Assembly (NCBI RefSeq): GCF_008107645.1
Contig: NZ_SDGY01000001.1
Coordinates: forward strand, 777,630-841,629
Direction of reading: 5' to 3'
Length of the DNA stretch: 64,000 bases
DNA from: Leuconostoc litchii
Lineage (GTDB): Bacteria; Bacillota; Bacilli; Lactobacillales; Lactobacillaceae
Of the stretch, positions 8,857 through 16,579 are shown piece by piece; position 1 is the stretch's first letter, and every line of letters begins with the position of its first letter. A model generated the notes under the pieces. That model was not told where the DNA came from, did not search any database, and saw nothing but the letters and a program-made list of their open reading frames with translations. Both the position numbers and the translations under genes were made by a program.

Positions 8857-9027
8857 ATGACACTCATCTTTCTTTACATGTTTATTTTCTTGGTTACTTT
8901 TTTTTTAATTAGCTTTTTATTTGTTGGTATTTTAATTCGTAGTCGTGGCACAATTATTATTACAACTTTTGGAATAATAGTTCAAACTGTTTTATTTTGT
9001 TTTTTTCGTTTTGTAATGTTTTCATAA
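8857..9027 (+). CDS. Small hydrophobic membrane protein, 56 residues (unrecognised)
   Basis: I do not recognise this gene. A clean frame ATG 8857 to TAA 9027 encodes 56 residues. TAAGGAG lies six bases upstream, and a TATAAT (8825-8830) suggests its own promoter, although the -35 is poor. Two predicted membrane helices (about residues 2-25 and 33-52) are separated by a short basic turn, IRSRG. The C terminus is FCFFRFVMFS. It might be a small membrane regulator or a toxin-like peptide; neither is shown. It is a different sequence from the equal-length protein that follows. Confidence 0.6.
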   Translation: MTLIFLYMFIFLVTFFLISFLFVGILIRSRGTIIITTFGIIVQTVLFCFFRFVMFS

Positions 9028-9113
9028 TTAGTTTAGATAAACGTTATTTATTTCGCGGTTAAATTACTCAACGAAAAAATAGTTTTGTCTCACCTATATA
9101 AATAAACACTTAT

Positions 9114-9142
9114 TTGAATAATCCTAAATGCTGTGATAGTAT
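9114..9142 (+). promoter_or_regulatory. Promoter of the second small membrane protein
   Basis: TTGAAT (9114-9119), 17-base spacer, TAGTAT (9137-9142), about 78 bases before the start codon. Confidence 0.5.
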
Positions 9143-9219
9143 GACTTTAGTATAGATATTAAAATTTTGTCTTATTAAACAATAGAACCATTTTATTATA
9201 ATTTAGGGAGAGTATTCTT

Positions 9220-9390
9220 ATGAAAAAAATTTCAGTCTTTGTTTTAATGATTTCACTTATTCTTATGTTCACTTCCCTAATAAGTTGGATTATGAGTCAA
9301 CCAACGTTTGCTATTATTGCATCTAATTTAGGATTACTTATTTTAGCAATTTCATATTTATGGGAAAATCGTAATAATTTTTTGAAGTAA
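9220..9390 (+). CDS. Small membrane protein, 56 residues (unrecognised)
   Basis: I do not recognise this gene. ATG 9220 follows AGGGAGAG by about 8 bases, and the frame closes with TAA at 9388-9390. The product starts MKKISVFVLMISLILMF, a helix of signal-anchor type, has a short polar turn (MSQPTF, about residues 25-30), a second helix (about 31-48) and a charged tail WENRNNFLK. A promoter-like sequence precedes it and a good terminator follows at 9436, so it looks like an independent expressed gene. Resembles many uncharacterised two-helix peptides of lactic acid bacteria. Confidence 0.62.
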   Translation: MKKISVFVLMISLILMFTSLISWIMSQPTFAIIASNLGLLILAISYLWENRNNFLK

Positions 9391-9430
9391 GTTAACATTT
9401 TCATTACACTAATGGATTGATTTATCCATA

Positions 9431-9473
9431 AAAAACCATCCTTAAATTTAATAATTTTAAGGGTGGCTTTTTT
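9431..9473 (+). terminator. Terminator after the second small membrane protein
   Basis: Stem CCATCCTTAAA / TTTTAAGGGTGG (9436-9466) followed by CTTTTTT. Confidence 0.8.
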
Positions 9474-9474
9474 G

Positions 9475-9823
9475 ACCTGCTTTTATGAAAATTTTTTCTA
9501 TACTTTATCACCACCAACAATTATGTTCGTAAAGATACTAAGACACATAATTCCAGAATATTACAATGTACCTTGTCCATAACACAAGCCCCTGATCTAT
9601 ATAATGTGAAACGGTTAATTTACTAGTTTCCTTAATAAATAAAAAGGCATTCACATAAACATTAAGCAATAAATCGAAAAAGATTTGTATTTTCTTGAAA
9701 TAAAAGAAAAAGAACAAGCGCAAAATACACTCGTTCTGGATATACTTTCTAACTATTAAATATTTCTCTTGTCCCTAATAGTCCCCAAGAACACTATTAC
9801 ATAGCGGCTTTAAAAGGAATAAA
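9475..9823. other. Intergenic stretch without a recognised feature
   Basis: AT-rich sequence between the small-protein terminator and the end of guaA. One short minus-strand frame (9538-9723) lacks a ribosome site and codes for a Phe-rich low-complexity string, so I do not call it. I see no structured RNA or repeat here. Confidence 0.5.
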
Positions 9824-11368
9824 TTATTCCCACTCAACAGTTGCGGGTGGCTTAGCCGTAATATCATATACTACACGGTTAATGTGCCCAACTTCATTAA
9901 CAATACGTGCTGATATTTTTTGCAACAATTCCCAAGGAATACGTGCAAAGTCAGCTGTCATACCATCTACCGAAGTAATTGCACGAATAGCAATAGTATA
10001 GTCGTACGTACGATAATCACCCATAACACCAACTGAACGCACACCAGTTAATACCGTAAAGTATTGCCATATGTCGCCTTCTAACCCAGCTTTCGCAATT
10101 TCATCACGTAAAATCCAATCAGAATCACGTACAATTTCTAATTTATCTTCAGTAATGTCACCTAAAATTCGAATACCAAGGCCTGGACCGGGAAACGGTT
10201 GACGCCAAACCATTTCATGTGGCATATTTAGCTTTTCACCTAGTTCACGTACCTCATCTTTAAACAAAGTGTTTAATGGCTCAATTAGTTGGAATTGCAT
10301 GTCTTCTGGCAGACCACCGACATTATGATGAGACTTGATTGTTTGTGCGGTATCCGTACCAGACTCTATAACATCTGTATACAGGGTACCTTGCGCCAAA
10401 AATTCGATTCCATCCAACTTTTGGGCCTCATCATTAAACACTTGAATAAATTCATTACCAATGATTTTACGCTTTTGTTCTGGATCGGAAACACCTGCCA
10501 ATTTATCTAAGAACCGTTCTTGAGCTTCAACTTTAATGATGTTTAATCCAAACTTTCCACCCAACATACTCATAACTTGGTCAGCTTCATTTTTACGAAG
10601 TAAACCATGATCTACAAATATAGATGTCAATTGATCACCAATCGCACGATGTAACAAAACACCTACAACTGAAGAATCAACGCCACCTGATAATCCAAGT
10701 AACACTTTCTTGTCACCAACAGCTTCTCGGATTTTTTGGATCTGTTCATCAATAAACCCGCTCATATCCCAATTAGATTGAGCACCAGCAATATCTTTGA
10801 CGAAATTTGTTAGGATTTGCTTCCCATGTTCTGATAAAGTTGTTTCTGCGTGAAATTGTACACCATATAAACGACGTTCTTCATTAGCAATAGCAGCAAT
10901 TGGTGTTTTTTCTGAACCACCAATAACTTCAAAACCTTCTGGCAACTTAATAACATTATCTGAATGACTCATCAACACAGTTTGTGATTTAGGTGTGTTT
11001 GCGAGTAATTGACCAGCAAATTCAGTTTGTTCAAGTGTAGTTTGACCAAATTCACCGTTACCAGGATTAGCTTCAACTTGTCCACCAAGTTTCTGTGCCA
11101 TTAATTGCATACCATAACATACACCTAAAACTGGAATATTTAAGTTAAATATGTCTTCATCAATCGTAAAGGCATTATCTTCATAAACAGATTTTGGTCC
11201 CCCAGATAAAATAATAGCTTTAGGATTGTAAATCTTAATTTCTTCAGCAGTCATATTATGGGACTTGAGCTCAGAAAAAACACCCATTTCACGTATCCTT
11301 CGAGTGATTAATTGGTTATATTGGCTACCGTAGTCTAAAACTAAGACTTTATCAAGTGTGTCAATCAT
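9824..11368 (-). CDS. guaA: GMP synthase (glutamine-hydrolysing)
   Basis: A 514-residue enzyme converting XMP, ATP and glutamine to GMP. The class I glutamine amidotransferase domain (about 1-195) has [10 protein letters not shown], the nucleophile loop [11 protein letters not shown] and YGVQFHAE. The ATP-pyrophosphatase domain begins near residue 215 with the P-loop [12 protein letters not shown], and the dimerisation domain ends [17 protein letters not shown]. Length is normal. The start codon is four bases after the stop of the IMPDH-like paralogue, with AAAGGA as ribosome site. It is the last gene of the guanine-riboswitch operon. Confidence 0.97.
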   Translation of the reverse strand: MIDTLDKVLVLDYGSQYNQLITRRIREMGVFSELKSHNMTAEEIKIYNPKAIILSGGPKSVYEDNAFTIDEDIFNLNIPVLGVCYGMQLMAQKLGGQVEANPGNGEFGQTTLEQTEFAGQLLANTPKSQTVLMSHSDNVIKLPEGFEVIGGSEKTPIAAIANEERRLYGVQFHAETTLSEHGKQILTNFVKDIAGAQSNWDMSGFIDEQIQKIREAVGDKKVLLGLSGGVDSSVVGVLLHRAIGDQLTSIFVDHGLLRKNEADQVMSMLGGKFGLNIIKVEAQERFLDKLAGVSDPEQKRKIIGNEFIQVFNDEAQKLDGIEFLAQGTLYTDVIESGTDTAQTIKSHHNVGGLPEDMQFQLIEPLNTLFKDEVRELGEKLNMPHEMVWRQPFPGPGLGIRILGDITEDKLEIVRDSDWILRDEIAKAGLEGDIWQYFTVLTGVRSVGVMGDYRTYDYTIAIRAITSVDGMTADFARIPWELLQKISARIVNEVGHINRVVYDITAKPPATVEWE

Positions 11369-11371
11369 TGA

Positions 11372-12358
11372 TTATCCTTTCGCGTAATTGGGCGCTTGTT
11401 TAGTAATTTCAACGTCATGAGGATGCGATTCACGCAATCCATTATCAGTTATTTGAACAATTTTGGCGTTTAATTTTAGCTTTTCAATTGTTTCTGAGCC
11501 AGTATAACCCATTCCAGCACGCAATCCTCCATCCGTCTGGAAAATAGCATCATCAATAGACATGTTTCCTTCTTTGAATGAACCATCTGATTGCAAAACC
11601 GAACCGTTTAATAGATCAGAAACCATTGTTGCATCTGCTCCAGCTGCAATAGCTTTAACAACATCCCCAGAATAGTGGATACCACCTACCGCAATAACTG
11701 ATTTGTTTTCATATGCTGCAGCTACATCTGCAATGTTCATTGTAACTGTTAAGAAAGGATAAGTAACATCATTTGGTAGTGATGATTCTACAGAACGTCC
11801 AGCTAAAATCGTATCTGCTCCGGCTTCATATAAAGCAGCAGCAATACTTTGGCTTTCAACAACACCCACAGCAATCAACAAGTCTGGGTAAGCCTGTCGA
11901 GTTGCCTTAACAATATCACGAGCTTCCTTAGTTAGTGATTCATGTAAATAAAAGAAAATGGCATCAGCACCTGCAGTAACTAATTTAGAAACTCTTTCTT
12001 GAGCACCATCTACCAGCCAAACTTCAGCTGCAGCGCACAATCTATTTTGAGAATCAATTAAAGCATTTGGATATTTTTCAGTATCAACGGCGGCCTCTTT
12101 GACTTTTTTAAAACTAGCTACTTGTTTAATCAAATCTTCTTGCTCTGCGATAACACCCAATCCACCATTCAACGCAGTTGGTATAACACGTTTGTCAGTT
12201 TCTGGACTAAAAGATTCAGAAACTAAAGGTATATTTAAAGTAAACTCTTTTGATAATTTTGTACGCAAAGTAACACTATATGGTAAAACATTTGAGGCTC
12301 CTGGTACTAATAAAACTTGATCGTAGCCAAGACCCATGAATTCTGTATTTTCAGACAT
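11372..12358 (-). CDS. IMP dehydrogenase-like paralogue lacking the catalytic cysteine loop and flap
   Basis: A 328-residue TIM-barrel protein of the IMPDH/GMPR superfamily without CBS domains. It aligns with IMPDH at both ends: MGLGYDQVLLVPGASNVLPY at the N terminus and, at the C terminus, GGLRAGMGYTGSETIEKL followed by GLRESHPHDVEITKQAPNY. The catalytic loop (GPGSICTTR in GuaB) is replaced by AGRSVESSLPNDVTYP, with no cysteine. The mobile flap between the phosphate-binding strand and the C terminus is shortened to MVSDLLNGSVLQSDGSFKEG. On its own it should not turn over IMP or GMP. ATG 12358 has GGAG six bases upstream; an upstream TTG overlaps that site. It lies between guaB and guaA in one operon, so a structural or regulatory role in the guaB complex is plausible. 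Confidence 0.85.
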   Translation of the reverse strand: MSENTEFMGLGYDQVLLVPGASNVLPYSVTLRTKLSKEFTLNIPLVSESFSPETDKRVIPTALNGGLGVIAEQEDLIKQVASFKKVKEAAVDTEKYPNALIDSQNRLCAAAEVWLVDGAQERVSKLVTAGADAIFFYLHESLTKEARDIVKATRQAYPDLLIAVGVVESQSIAAALYEAGADTILAGRSVESSLPNDVTYPFLTVTMNIADVAAAYENKSVIAVGGIHYSGDVVKAIAAGADATMVSDLLNGSVLQSDGSFKEGNMSIDDAIFQTDGGLRAGMGYTGSETIEKLKLNAKIVQITDNGLRESHPHDVEITKQAPNYAKG

Positions 12359-12401
12359 AATTTTCTCCAAAGATATTTGAACTATTTTTTATCAGGGACA
12401 A

Positions 12402-13544
12402 TTAAAAGTGTGCGACAGTAAATTCTTTACTTTTGTCTACTGAAGCTTCAAAGTCAAACACACCACTGTCACGCTCAATATGATTATTATGAACTAAATC
12501 AGCAATGCTCGTTTCACCTAATTGAGCCATTTTTTCTTGAAGATCTGTCAATATTGACATTAATACACTAGTTAAATCGCCCTTATAGGCAACACGAGCC
12601 TCAATTCCTTCTGGCACCATTTTTTTAGCTTCGTTGACTTCGCCTTGGAAATATCGATCTTTTGAGCCATTTTCCATTGCAGCGATAGATCCCATACCAC
12701 GATAAGTTTTATACTTATGTCCGTTATCTTCAAACACTTCCCCCGGTGTTTCTTCTGTACCGGAAAACATTGAGCCAAGCATAACTGCATCGCCACCAGC
12801 AGATATAGCCTTAACAATGTCTAATGATGTTTTAACACCACCATCAGCAATAATCTTTTTCCCGCGAGTTTCAGCTTCTAGTGCCGCATCACGAATAGCC
12901 GAAATTTGTGGTACACCAATACCAGCAACAACTCGAGTTGTACAAATTGAACCAGGTCCAATACCGATTTTAACAACATCAGCACCCGCATCATATAACG
13001 CTGCTGCGCCTTCACGTGTTGCAATATTACCCGCGATGATGTTCAACTTTGGGAAAGTATGACGTACTTCAGAAACCTTACGTAAAACACCCTCTGAATG
13101 TCCATGAGCGGAATCTAATACGATGGCATCAACACCGGCATCAACCATAGCTTGTACACGATCAACAGTGTCATTTGTTACGCCTACAGCACCAGCCACA
13201 AGTAACTGCCCGCTAGCATCAACTGCTGCGTTAGGAAAGTCAGCGGAATTAAATGATTCAGTTTTCACTTTACGAACCTCATCGGCTTGTGCAGTAATTG
13301 TCATATTTTTATGAATAACACCAAGACCACCTAACTTTGCTAATGCGATAGCGAACCGTGATTCTGTTACTGTATCCATTGCAGCGGAAAGCAGCGGAAT
13401 ATTAAGTTTTAACGTAGGCGTCAAAGTTGTGTTAACTGATACTGAATCAGCTTCTACAGTTGAATTTAAGTCATCAACTAACTTAACATCTTCAAATGTC
13501 AATCCCATTGGGACAAACTTATTTGTTGAACTGAACTTTTGCAT
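12402..13544 (-). CDS. guaB: IMP dehydrogenase without CBS domains, atypical C terminus
   Basis: A 380-residue enzyme oxidising IMP to XMP with NAD+. The barrel shows [33 protein letters not shown], the catalytic loop [11 protein letters not shown] and a flap with [20 protein letters not shown] and [12 protein letters not shown]. There is no Bateman (CBS) insertion, explaining the short length. The usual C terminus (GGLRSGMGY and ESHPHD, which help bind the monovalent cation at the subunit interface) is missing; instead an unrelated tail runs [20 protein letters not shown] to VAHF. No frameshift restoring it was found. ATG 13544 follows GGAGG; the frame extends upstream without a ribosome site. 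First gene after the guanine riboswitch. Confidence 0.9.
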   Translation of the reverse strand: MQKFSSTNKFVPMGLTFEDVKLVDDLNSTVEADSVSVNTTLTPTLKLNIPLLSAAMDTVTESRFAIALAKLGGLGVIHKNMTITAQADEVRKVKTESFNSADFPNAAVDASGQLLVAGAVGVTNDTVDRVQAMVDAGVDAIVLDSAHGHSEGVLRKVSEVRHTFPKLNIIAGNIATREGAAALYDAGADVVKIGIGPGSICTTRVVAGIGVPQISAIRDAALEAETRGKKIIADGGVKTSLDIVKAISAGGDAVMLGSMFSGTEETPGEVFEDNGHKYKTYRGMGSIAAMENGSKDRYFQGEVNEAKKMVPEGIEARVAYKGDLTSVLMSILTDLQEKMAQLGETSIADLVHNNHIERDSGVFDFEASVDKSKEFTVAHF

Positions 13545-13707
13545 AAGATCCTCCAAAGTAAATATGCATGTCGCAATATTGTATAAAACAATCAACGATT
13601 TCAATTGCCAATTATATAGTAATACTAATATCGCGATAGTTTATATAAATTAAATATGGCCTTTTTGTTAACACTATTGTTAACGGATCCGCCGTCATTT
13701 TAAACAC

Positions 13708-13829
13708 AAAAAAAGCATTTGGGACAGAGAGATCCACAAATGCTTTTGAATCGTCAAAAGCATTTGCGGATAGTCACGACTTTTGGGGCGTGGTAGAGAC
13801 TGTTGGCCGTTTTCCAACGATATATCTGC
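13708..13829 (-). promoter_or_regulatory. Guanine (purine) riboswitch with attenuator, leader of guaB
   Basis: The aptamer (13829-13766, 64 bases) follows the purine class layout: P1 GCAGATA / TATCCGC, P2 GTTGG / CCAAC with 7-base loop, J2/3 AGTCTCTACC, P3 ACG / CGT, and J3/1 GACTAT. The C in GACTAT corresponds to C74, which specifies guanine or hypoxanthine over adenine. The expression platform has three segments. An 18-base-pair antiterminator (13770-13734) uses the 3' strand of P1. A competing terminator (stem AAAGCATTTG / CAAATGCTTT, 13746-13714) ends in a T-run. Ligand binding should hold P1 and allow termination, switching the operon off. Confidence 0.9.
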
Positions 13830-13855
13830 AAATAACTTCTTTAGTTGTTGATACC

Positions 13856-13884
13856 ATATTACCCGCTTTTATGAGAAAAAGCAA
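13856..13884 (-). promoter_or_regulatory. Promoter of the guaB operon
   Basis: TTGCTT (13884-13879), 17-base spacer, TAATAT (13861-13856) on the minus strand, about 27 bases ahead of the riboswitch P1 helix. Confidence 0.65.
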
Positions 13885-13980
13885 CCGTTATTTGTACAAT
13901 AAATCACTAGCTTCAACGGTTTAAAATTTTTCTAATACAGCATTGATTTTGAATAGTAAAATGTACAATTCTTGATATAA

Positions 13981-14020
13981 ATAGGCGCGTAATTGTTAAA
14001 AATAACAATTACGCGCCTAT
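13981..14020 (-). terminator. Long hairpin after csbD copy 2
   Basis: An 18-base-pair perfect stem beginning ATAGGCGCG at 13981 with an AAAA-type loop. The T-tract on the minus strand is weak (TTTATAT), but the position directly after the csbD stop supports termination. Confidence 0.7.
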
Positions 14021-14022
14021 CT

Positions 14023-14253
14023 TTATTTATCAATATTTTTTTTACTATCTTGTTTATAATCTTGAATTGTATCTTTCACGGCTTCTTGAGCAGCATCTTT
14101 TATATCAGTGACAGCCTCTTTGGCTTTCCCAAAAAGATTTTGTGCTTTTCCTTGCGCTTCACGTTGCTTGTCACCAGTAACCTTGCCTTCAATCTCTTTT
14201 GCCTTGCCTGCAACTTTGTCCTTAGCGTTATCAAACTTTTCTTCAATTGACAT
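14023..14253 (-). CDS. CsbD family stress protein (copy 2)
   Basis: A 76-residue hydrophilic protein nearly identical to copy 1 over its first 50 residues (EEKFDNAKDKVAGKAKEIEG, VTGDKQREAQGKAQ) but with a different tail ending DYKQDSKKNIDK. Same family as above, presumed general-stress protein. ATG 14253 has AAGGAGA nine bases upstream. The leader repeats TGTAACATCAAATAA of copy 1, so the two genes look like a dispersed duplication that kept its control region. Confidence 0.9.
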   Translation of the reverse strand: MSIEEKFDNAKDKVAGKAKEIEGKVTGDKQREAQGKAQNLFGKAKEAVTDIKDAAQEAVKDTIQDYKQDSKKNIDK

Positions 14254-14293
14254 ATTATATTTCTCCTTGAGATTTATTTGATGTTACACATTT

Positions 14294-14330
14294 ATACTAA
14301 CTGAAGTACTCATATTTGTAAACGATTTGA
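14294..14330 (-). promoter_or_regulatory. csbD copy 2 promoter with degenerate cre-like site
   Basis: TTTACA (14322-14317), 17-base spacer, TAGTAT (14299-14294). TCAAATCGTTTACA (14330-14317) overlaps the -35 box and matches the cre consensus with two mismatches, so it is a weaker candidate than that of copy 1. Confidence 0.45.
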
Positions 14331-14361
14331 ATTATACATTTATATATTTTTATTTCTCACA

Positions 14362-14435
14362 TTAAAAAAAGCCACACGGGGGTGAGTGACTTTCAAAGAG
14401 GTTCGTGTTTCCTTATTGAAGGATAACGAAACCAT
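14362..14435 (-). ncRNA. Small RNA candidate with C-rich terminator loop
   Basis: On the minus strand TTGTGA (14470-14465), 17 bases and TATAAT (14447-14442) make a strong promoter. The predicted RNA of about 72 bases folds a first hairpin around TATCCTTCAATAAGGA, flanked by GGTTTCGT / ACGAACC. It ends in an intrinsic terminator (14391-14370) whose loop is CACCCCCG, followed by TTTTTTT. No coding frame is present. The C5 loop could pair with G-rich Shine-Dalgarno sites. Not matched to a known family. Confidence 0.55.
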
Positions 14436-14522
14436 AAACTAATTATAGAATTGATTACACTATGTCACAAGAATACACGATAGTCAAAATAATCAAAAGT
14501 GTCAAATTTTACTACTTAAATT

Positions 14523-14687
14523 TAAAAAGCACCCTTTAAGGTGCTTAACGAATGGAATACCGACTATTAATCAGATAAATGAAATTGTAAGTTACAATTA
14601 TCTAAAGAATAGGAGCAATTTGTAGTAACAGTCAGTGATTACATTTGTATCATGGACTTACTTTTAATAATCCATAAATAAATTATA
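14523..14687 (-). ncRNA. Second small RNA candidate (about 150 bases)
   Basis: A TATAAT (14687-14682) with a weak -35 could start a transcript at about 14675. Its 5' end folds ATGGATT / AGTCCAT, a middle hairpin AATTGTAA / TTACAATT lies near 14590, and a clear terminator GCACC / GGTGC followed by TTTTT sits at 14547-14525. The interval has no plausible protein. Evidence is structure plus terminator only. Confidence 0.35.
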
Positions 14688-14733
14688 ACACATAAAAGTA
14701 ATGATTACTATTTATTTTTGGTTTTATGGGATT

Positions 14734-14766
14734 ATAAAAAGCCACTATCTTGAAAAGAGGTGGCTG
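14734..14766 (-). terminator. Terminator of the LysM-NlpC/P60 gene
   Basis: Stem AGCCAC / GTGGCT with a 14-base internal loop region (14765-14740) followed by TTTTTATAATC on the minus strand. Confidence 0.8.
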
Positions 14767-14797
14767 ACATAAATACTATTCATCTTACTGCAAAAAT

Positions 14798-16165
14798 CTA
14801 TTTAACTTCACCAGCAAATGTAGGCATAAAGTTATCTGAAATTGTCTCAACGCGCACATTCAGTCCCGGTTCCGGTGCGGCAATATATTGATTGTTGCCT
14901 ATATATATGGCATCATGATATGAAGCACCTGGTGTTCCCCAAAATAGCAAATCACCTGGTTGCGCCTGAGATACTAATTTTTTCTTCGTATACATTTCTT
15001 GGCTGACAGACGAATGTGGTAATGAAACCCCTGCAGCATTTTGGAAAACATAACTTACCAATCCTGAACAATCAAATCCAGTTGAAGGTGTTGAACCACC
15101 CCAAACGTAAGGAATATTTTGTGATACCAGTTGTTGCGCAAGCGCGATAACAGCCGAAGACCGGTTAGTTGATGAAACTGTTATACCAGTAGGATTAGAT
15201 ACTATATTTTGTGTACCTGTTGAAAGATTCACAACACCAGTATCAGTAGCAGATGACGAAAGCGTTGATTCTTTAGCAACAATACTCGTTGCTGATTCTG
15301 AATCTGTTTTAGTATCATCGGTTGATGAATTAGAACTGGACTCACTTATTTTTGACGGATCTGCAACGTTCGCATCAGTATTTGCTACATTTTCACTAGT
15401 TATTGATGAATTTGTTGTATTTTCACTACTTGATGAATTTGTTATACTAGTGTCTCCAATTGATACTTTTGCTGAACTTCCATCATTTTTGCCATTTGAT
15501 GCGTCTGACATTGCATCATCTGTAGTTGTACTTTCACTAGCTGTGCTACTACTTGACGTCGCTGCTGAAGAGCTTGTACCTGCTGTTTCATCTGTTTTGA
15601 TGGTATCAGAAGAACTAGAATTCATACTTGAACTAGATGAAGATTCTTTTTTACTGGTGGACGAATTATCATCAACAGTTACATTAGCTGCCGTTTTTAA
15701 GGGCGCCGCATCCGGATGAGTATCAGTAGTCAAATCAGCGACTGACGTTGTTACAGAAGAGTTGTTAGCGGCTGGCAAACTAAGAGTTTGACCTACTGAT
15801 ATTAAATCAGAATCATTATTTTCACTAACCAAGTCTTCTACATTTAAATTATGATTCTGAGCGATGGACCACAGCGAATCACCAGATTTTACTTTGTATG
15901 AAGTAGACTTTACACTAACTGATTTCGCTATTTTTTTCTCCGCAGGCGTTTCAATATGGGCTACTTTATCTTTCGGTATCGTTAAACTTTTTTGTGTCAG
16001 GTTAACCGCCGAATTATCCATTAGACCAGCTGCCTCTGCTACAGAATTAACAGCCTTGCCGACTGTGTTTTTAACATCATCAGCATGTGCAATACCCGAA
16101 CCAATACCCACAAGACCAAGCAAACTCAACCCAGAGGCTACAACTTTTTTATCAAGTCGTTCCAT
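14798..16165 (-). CDS. Secreted LysM - NlpC/P60 peptidoglycan hydrolase
   Basis: A 455-residue exported protein. The signal peptide (1-28) ends AHA before DD. One LysM domain (about 88-133; YKVKSGDSLWSIAQNHNLN) binds peptidoglycan. A very Ser/Thr/Asp-rich linker (about 134-330), probably glycosylated or disordered, spans the wall. The C-terminal NlpC/P60 domain (about 340-455) carries the catalytic GFDCSGLVSYVF and the His of HDAIYIGNNQYI; such domains cut D-Glu-diamino-acid bonds in stem peptides. The likely role is daughter-cell separation or wall turnover. Single gene between a terminator and its own upstream region; GGAAAGGTAGGG precedes the start. Confidence 0.92.
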   Translation of the reverse strand: MERLDKKVVASGLSLLGLVGIGSGIAHADDVKNTVGKAVNSVAEAAGLMDNSAVNLTQKSLTIPKDKVAHIETPAEKKIAKSVSVKSTSYKVKSGDSLWSIAQNHNLNVEDLVSENNDSDLISVGQTLSLPAANNSSVTTSVADLTTDTHPDAAPLKTAANVTVDDNSSTSKKESSSSSSMNSSSSDTIKTDETAGTSSSAATSSSSTASESTTTDDAMSDASNGKNDGSSAKVSIGDTSITNSSSSENTTNSSITSENVANTDANVADPSKISESSSNSSTDDTKTDSESATSIVAKESTLSSSATDTGVVNLSTGTQNIVSNPTGITVSSTNRSSAVIALAQQLVSQNIPYVWGGSTPSTGFDCSGLVSYVFQNAAGVSLPHSSVSQEMYTKKKLVSQAQPGDLLFWGTPGASYHDAIYIGNNQYIAAPEPGLNVRVETISDNFMPTFAGEVK

Positions 16166-16320
16166 ATTTCCCTACCTTTCCACTTTGAACACACTAAATA
16201 GTGCTTCCATACTCTCAATTTTTAATTTTTTCTTAACATTTCAATTCTATCATGAAATTGTTAAAAAAGCATAATACAAGCACTCTTGTTACCATTCTGA
16301 AATGTTTTTAATGTAAATAA

Positions 16321-16351
16321 AAACAGGATATCTTGCAATATCCTGTTTTCT
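16321..16351 (-). terminator. Terminator of the tautomerase gene
   Basis: AAAACAGGATAT / ATATCCTGTTTT stem (16321-16350) with a CTTGCA-type loop; followed on the minus strand by T-rich sequence. Confidence 0.8.
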
Positions 16352-16366
16352 ATATTCAAATAAATC

Positions 16367-16552
16367 TTACTGATCACTCTTTAGTACACCACCAACAGCA
16401 TAATGATCCTTTGGCATTTCACGCAAAATAACATGTACCGCTTCACGAGAAGCACCAGCATCTTCAACAATGACATCAGTAATATCTTTTACCATTTTTG
16501 CTAGCTGTTCATGGGTGCGACCTTCAAGTAATTCGACTTGTACAATTGGCAT
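16367..16552 (-). CDS. 4-oxalocrotonate tautomerase family enzyme
   Basis: A 61-residue member of the tautomerase superfamily. After removal of Met, Pro1 (PIVQVELLEGRTHEQLAK) is the catalytic base. The family Arg (HVILREMPKDHYAVGG) is present and helps bind the carboxylate substrate. Such small enzymes form hexamers. The physiological substrate in lactic acid bacteria is unknown, and no aromatic degradation genes are nearby. AAGGAG sits ten bases before ATG 16552. Confidence 0.9.
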   Translation of the reverse strand: MPIVQVELLEGRTHEQLAKMVKDITDVIVEDAGASREAVHVILREMPKDHYAVGGVLKSDQ

Positions 16553-16579
16553 AAACTTTCTCCTTCTATTTCTTATAGT

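Noticed and set aside
9538-9723. Minus-strand 61-codon frame
   Set aside because: Phe-rich low complexity, no Shine-Dalgarno, no promoter or neighbour context.
11372-12358. Annotation of the IMPDH-like paralogue as GMP reductase
   Set aside because: GMP reductase also needs the catalytic cysteine loop, which is missing here.
12402-12600. A frameshift at the end of guaB hiding a normal C terminus
   Set aside because: I looked for GGLRSGMGY or SHPHD in the other frames of the 3' end and found none; the tail is an open, ordinary-looking sequence.
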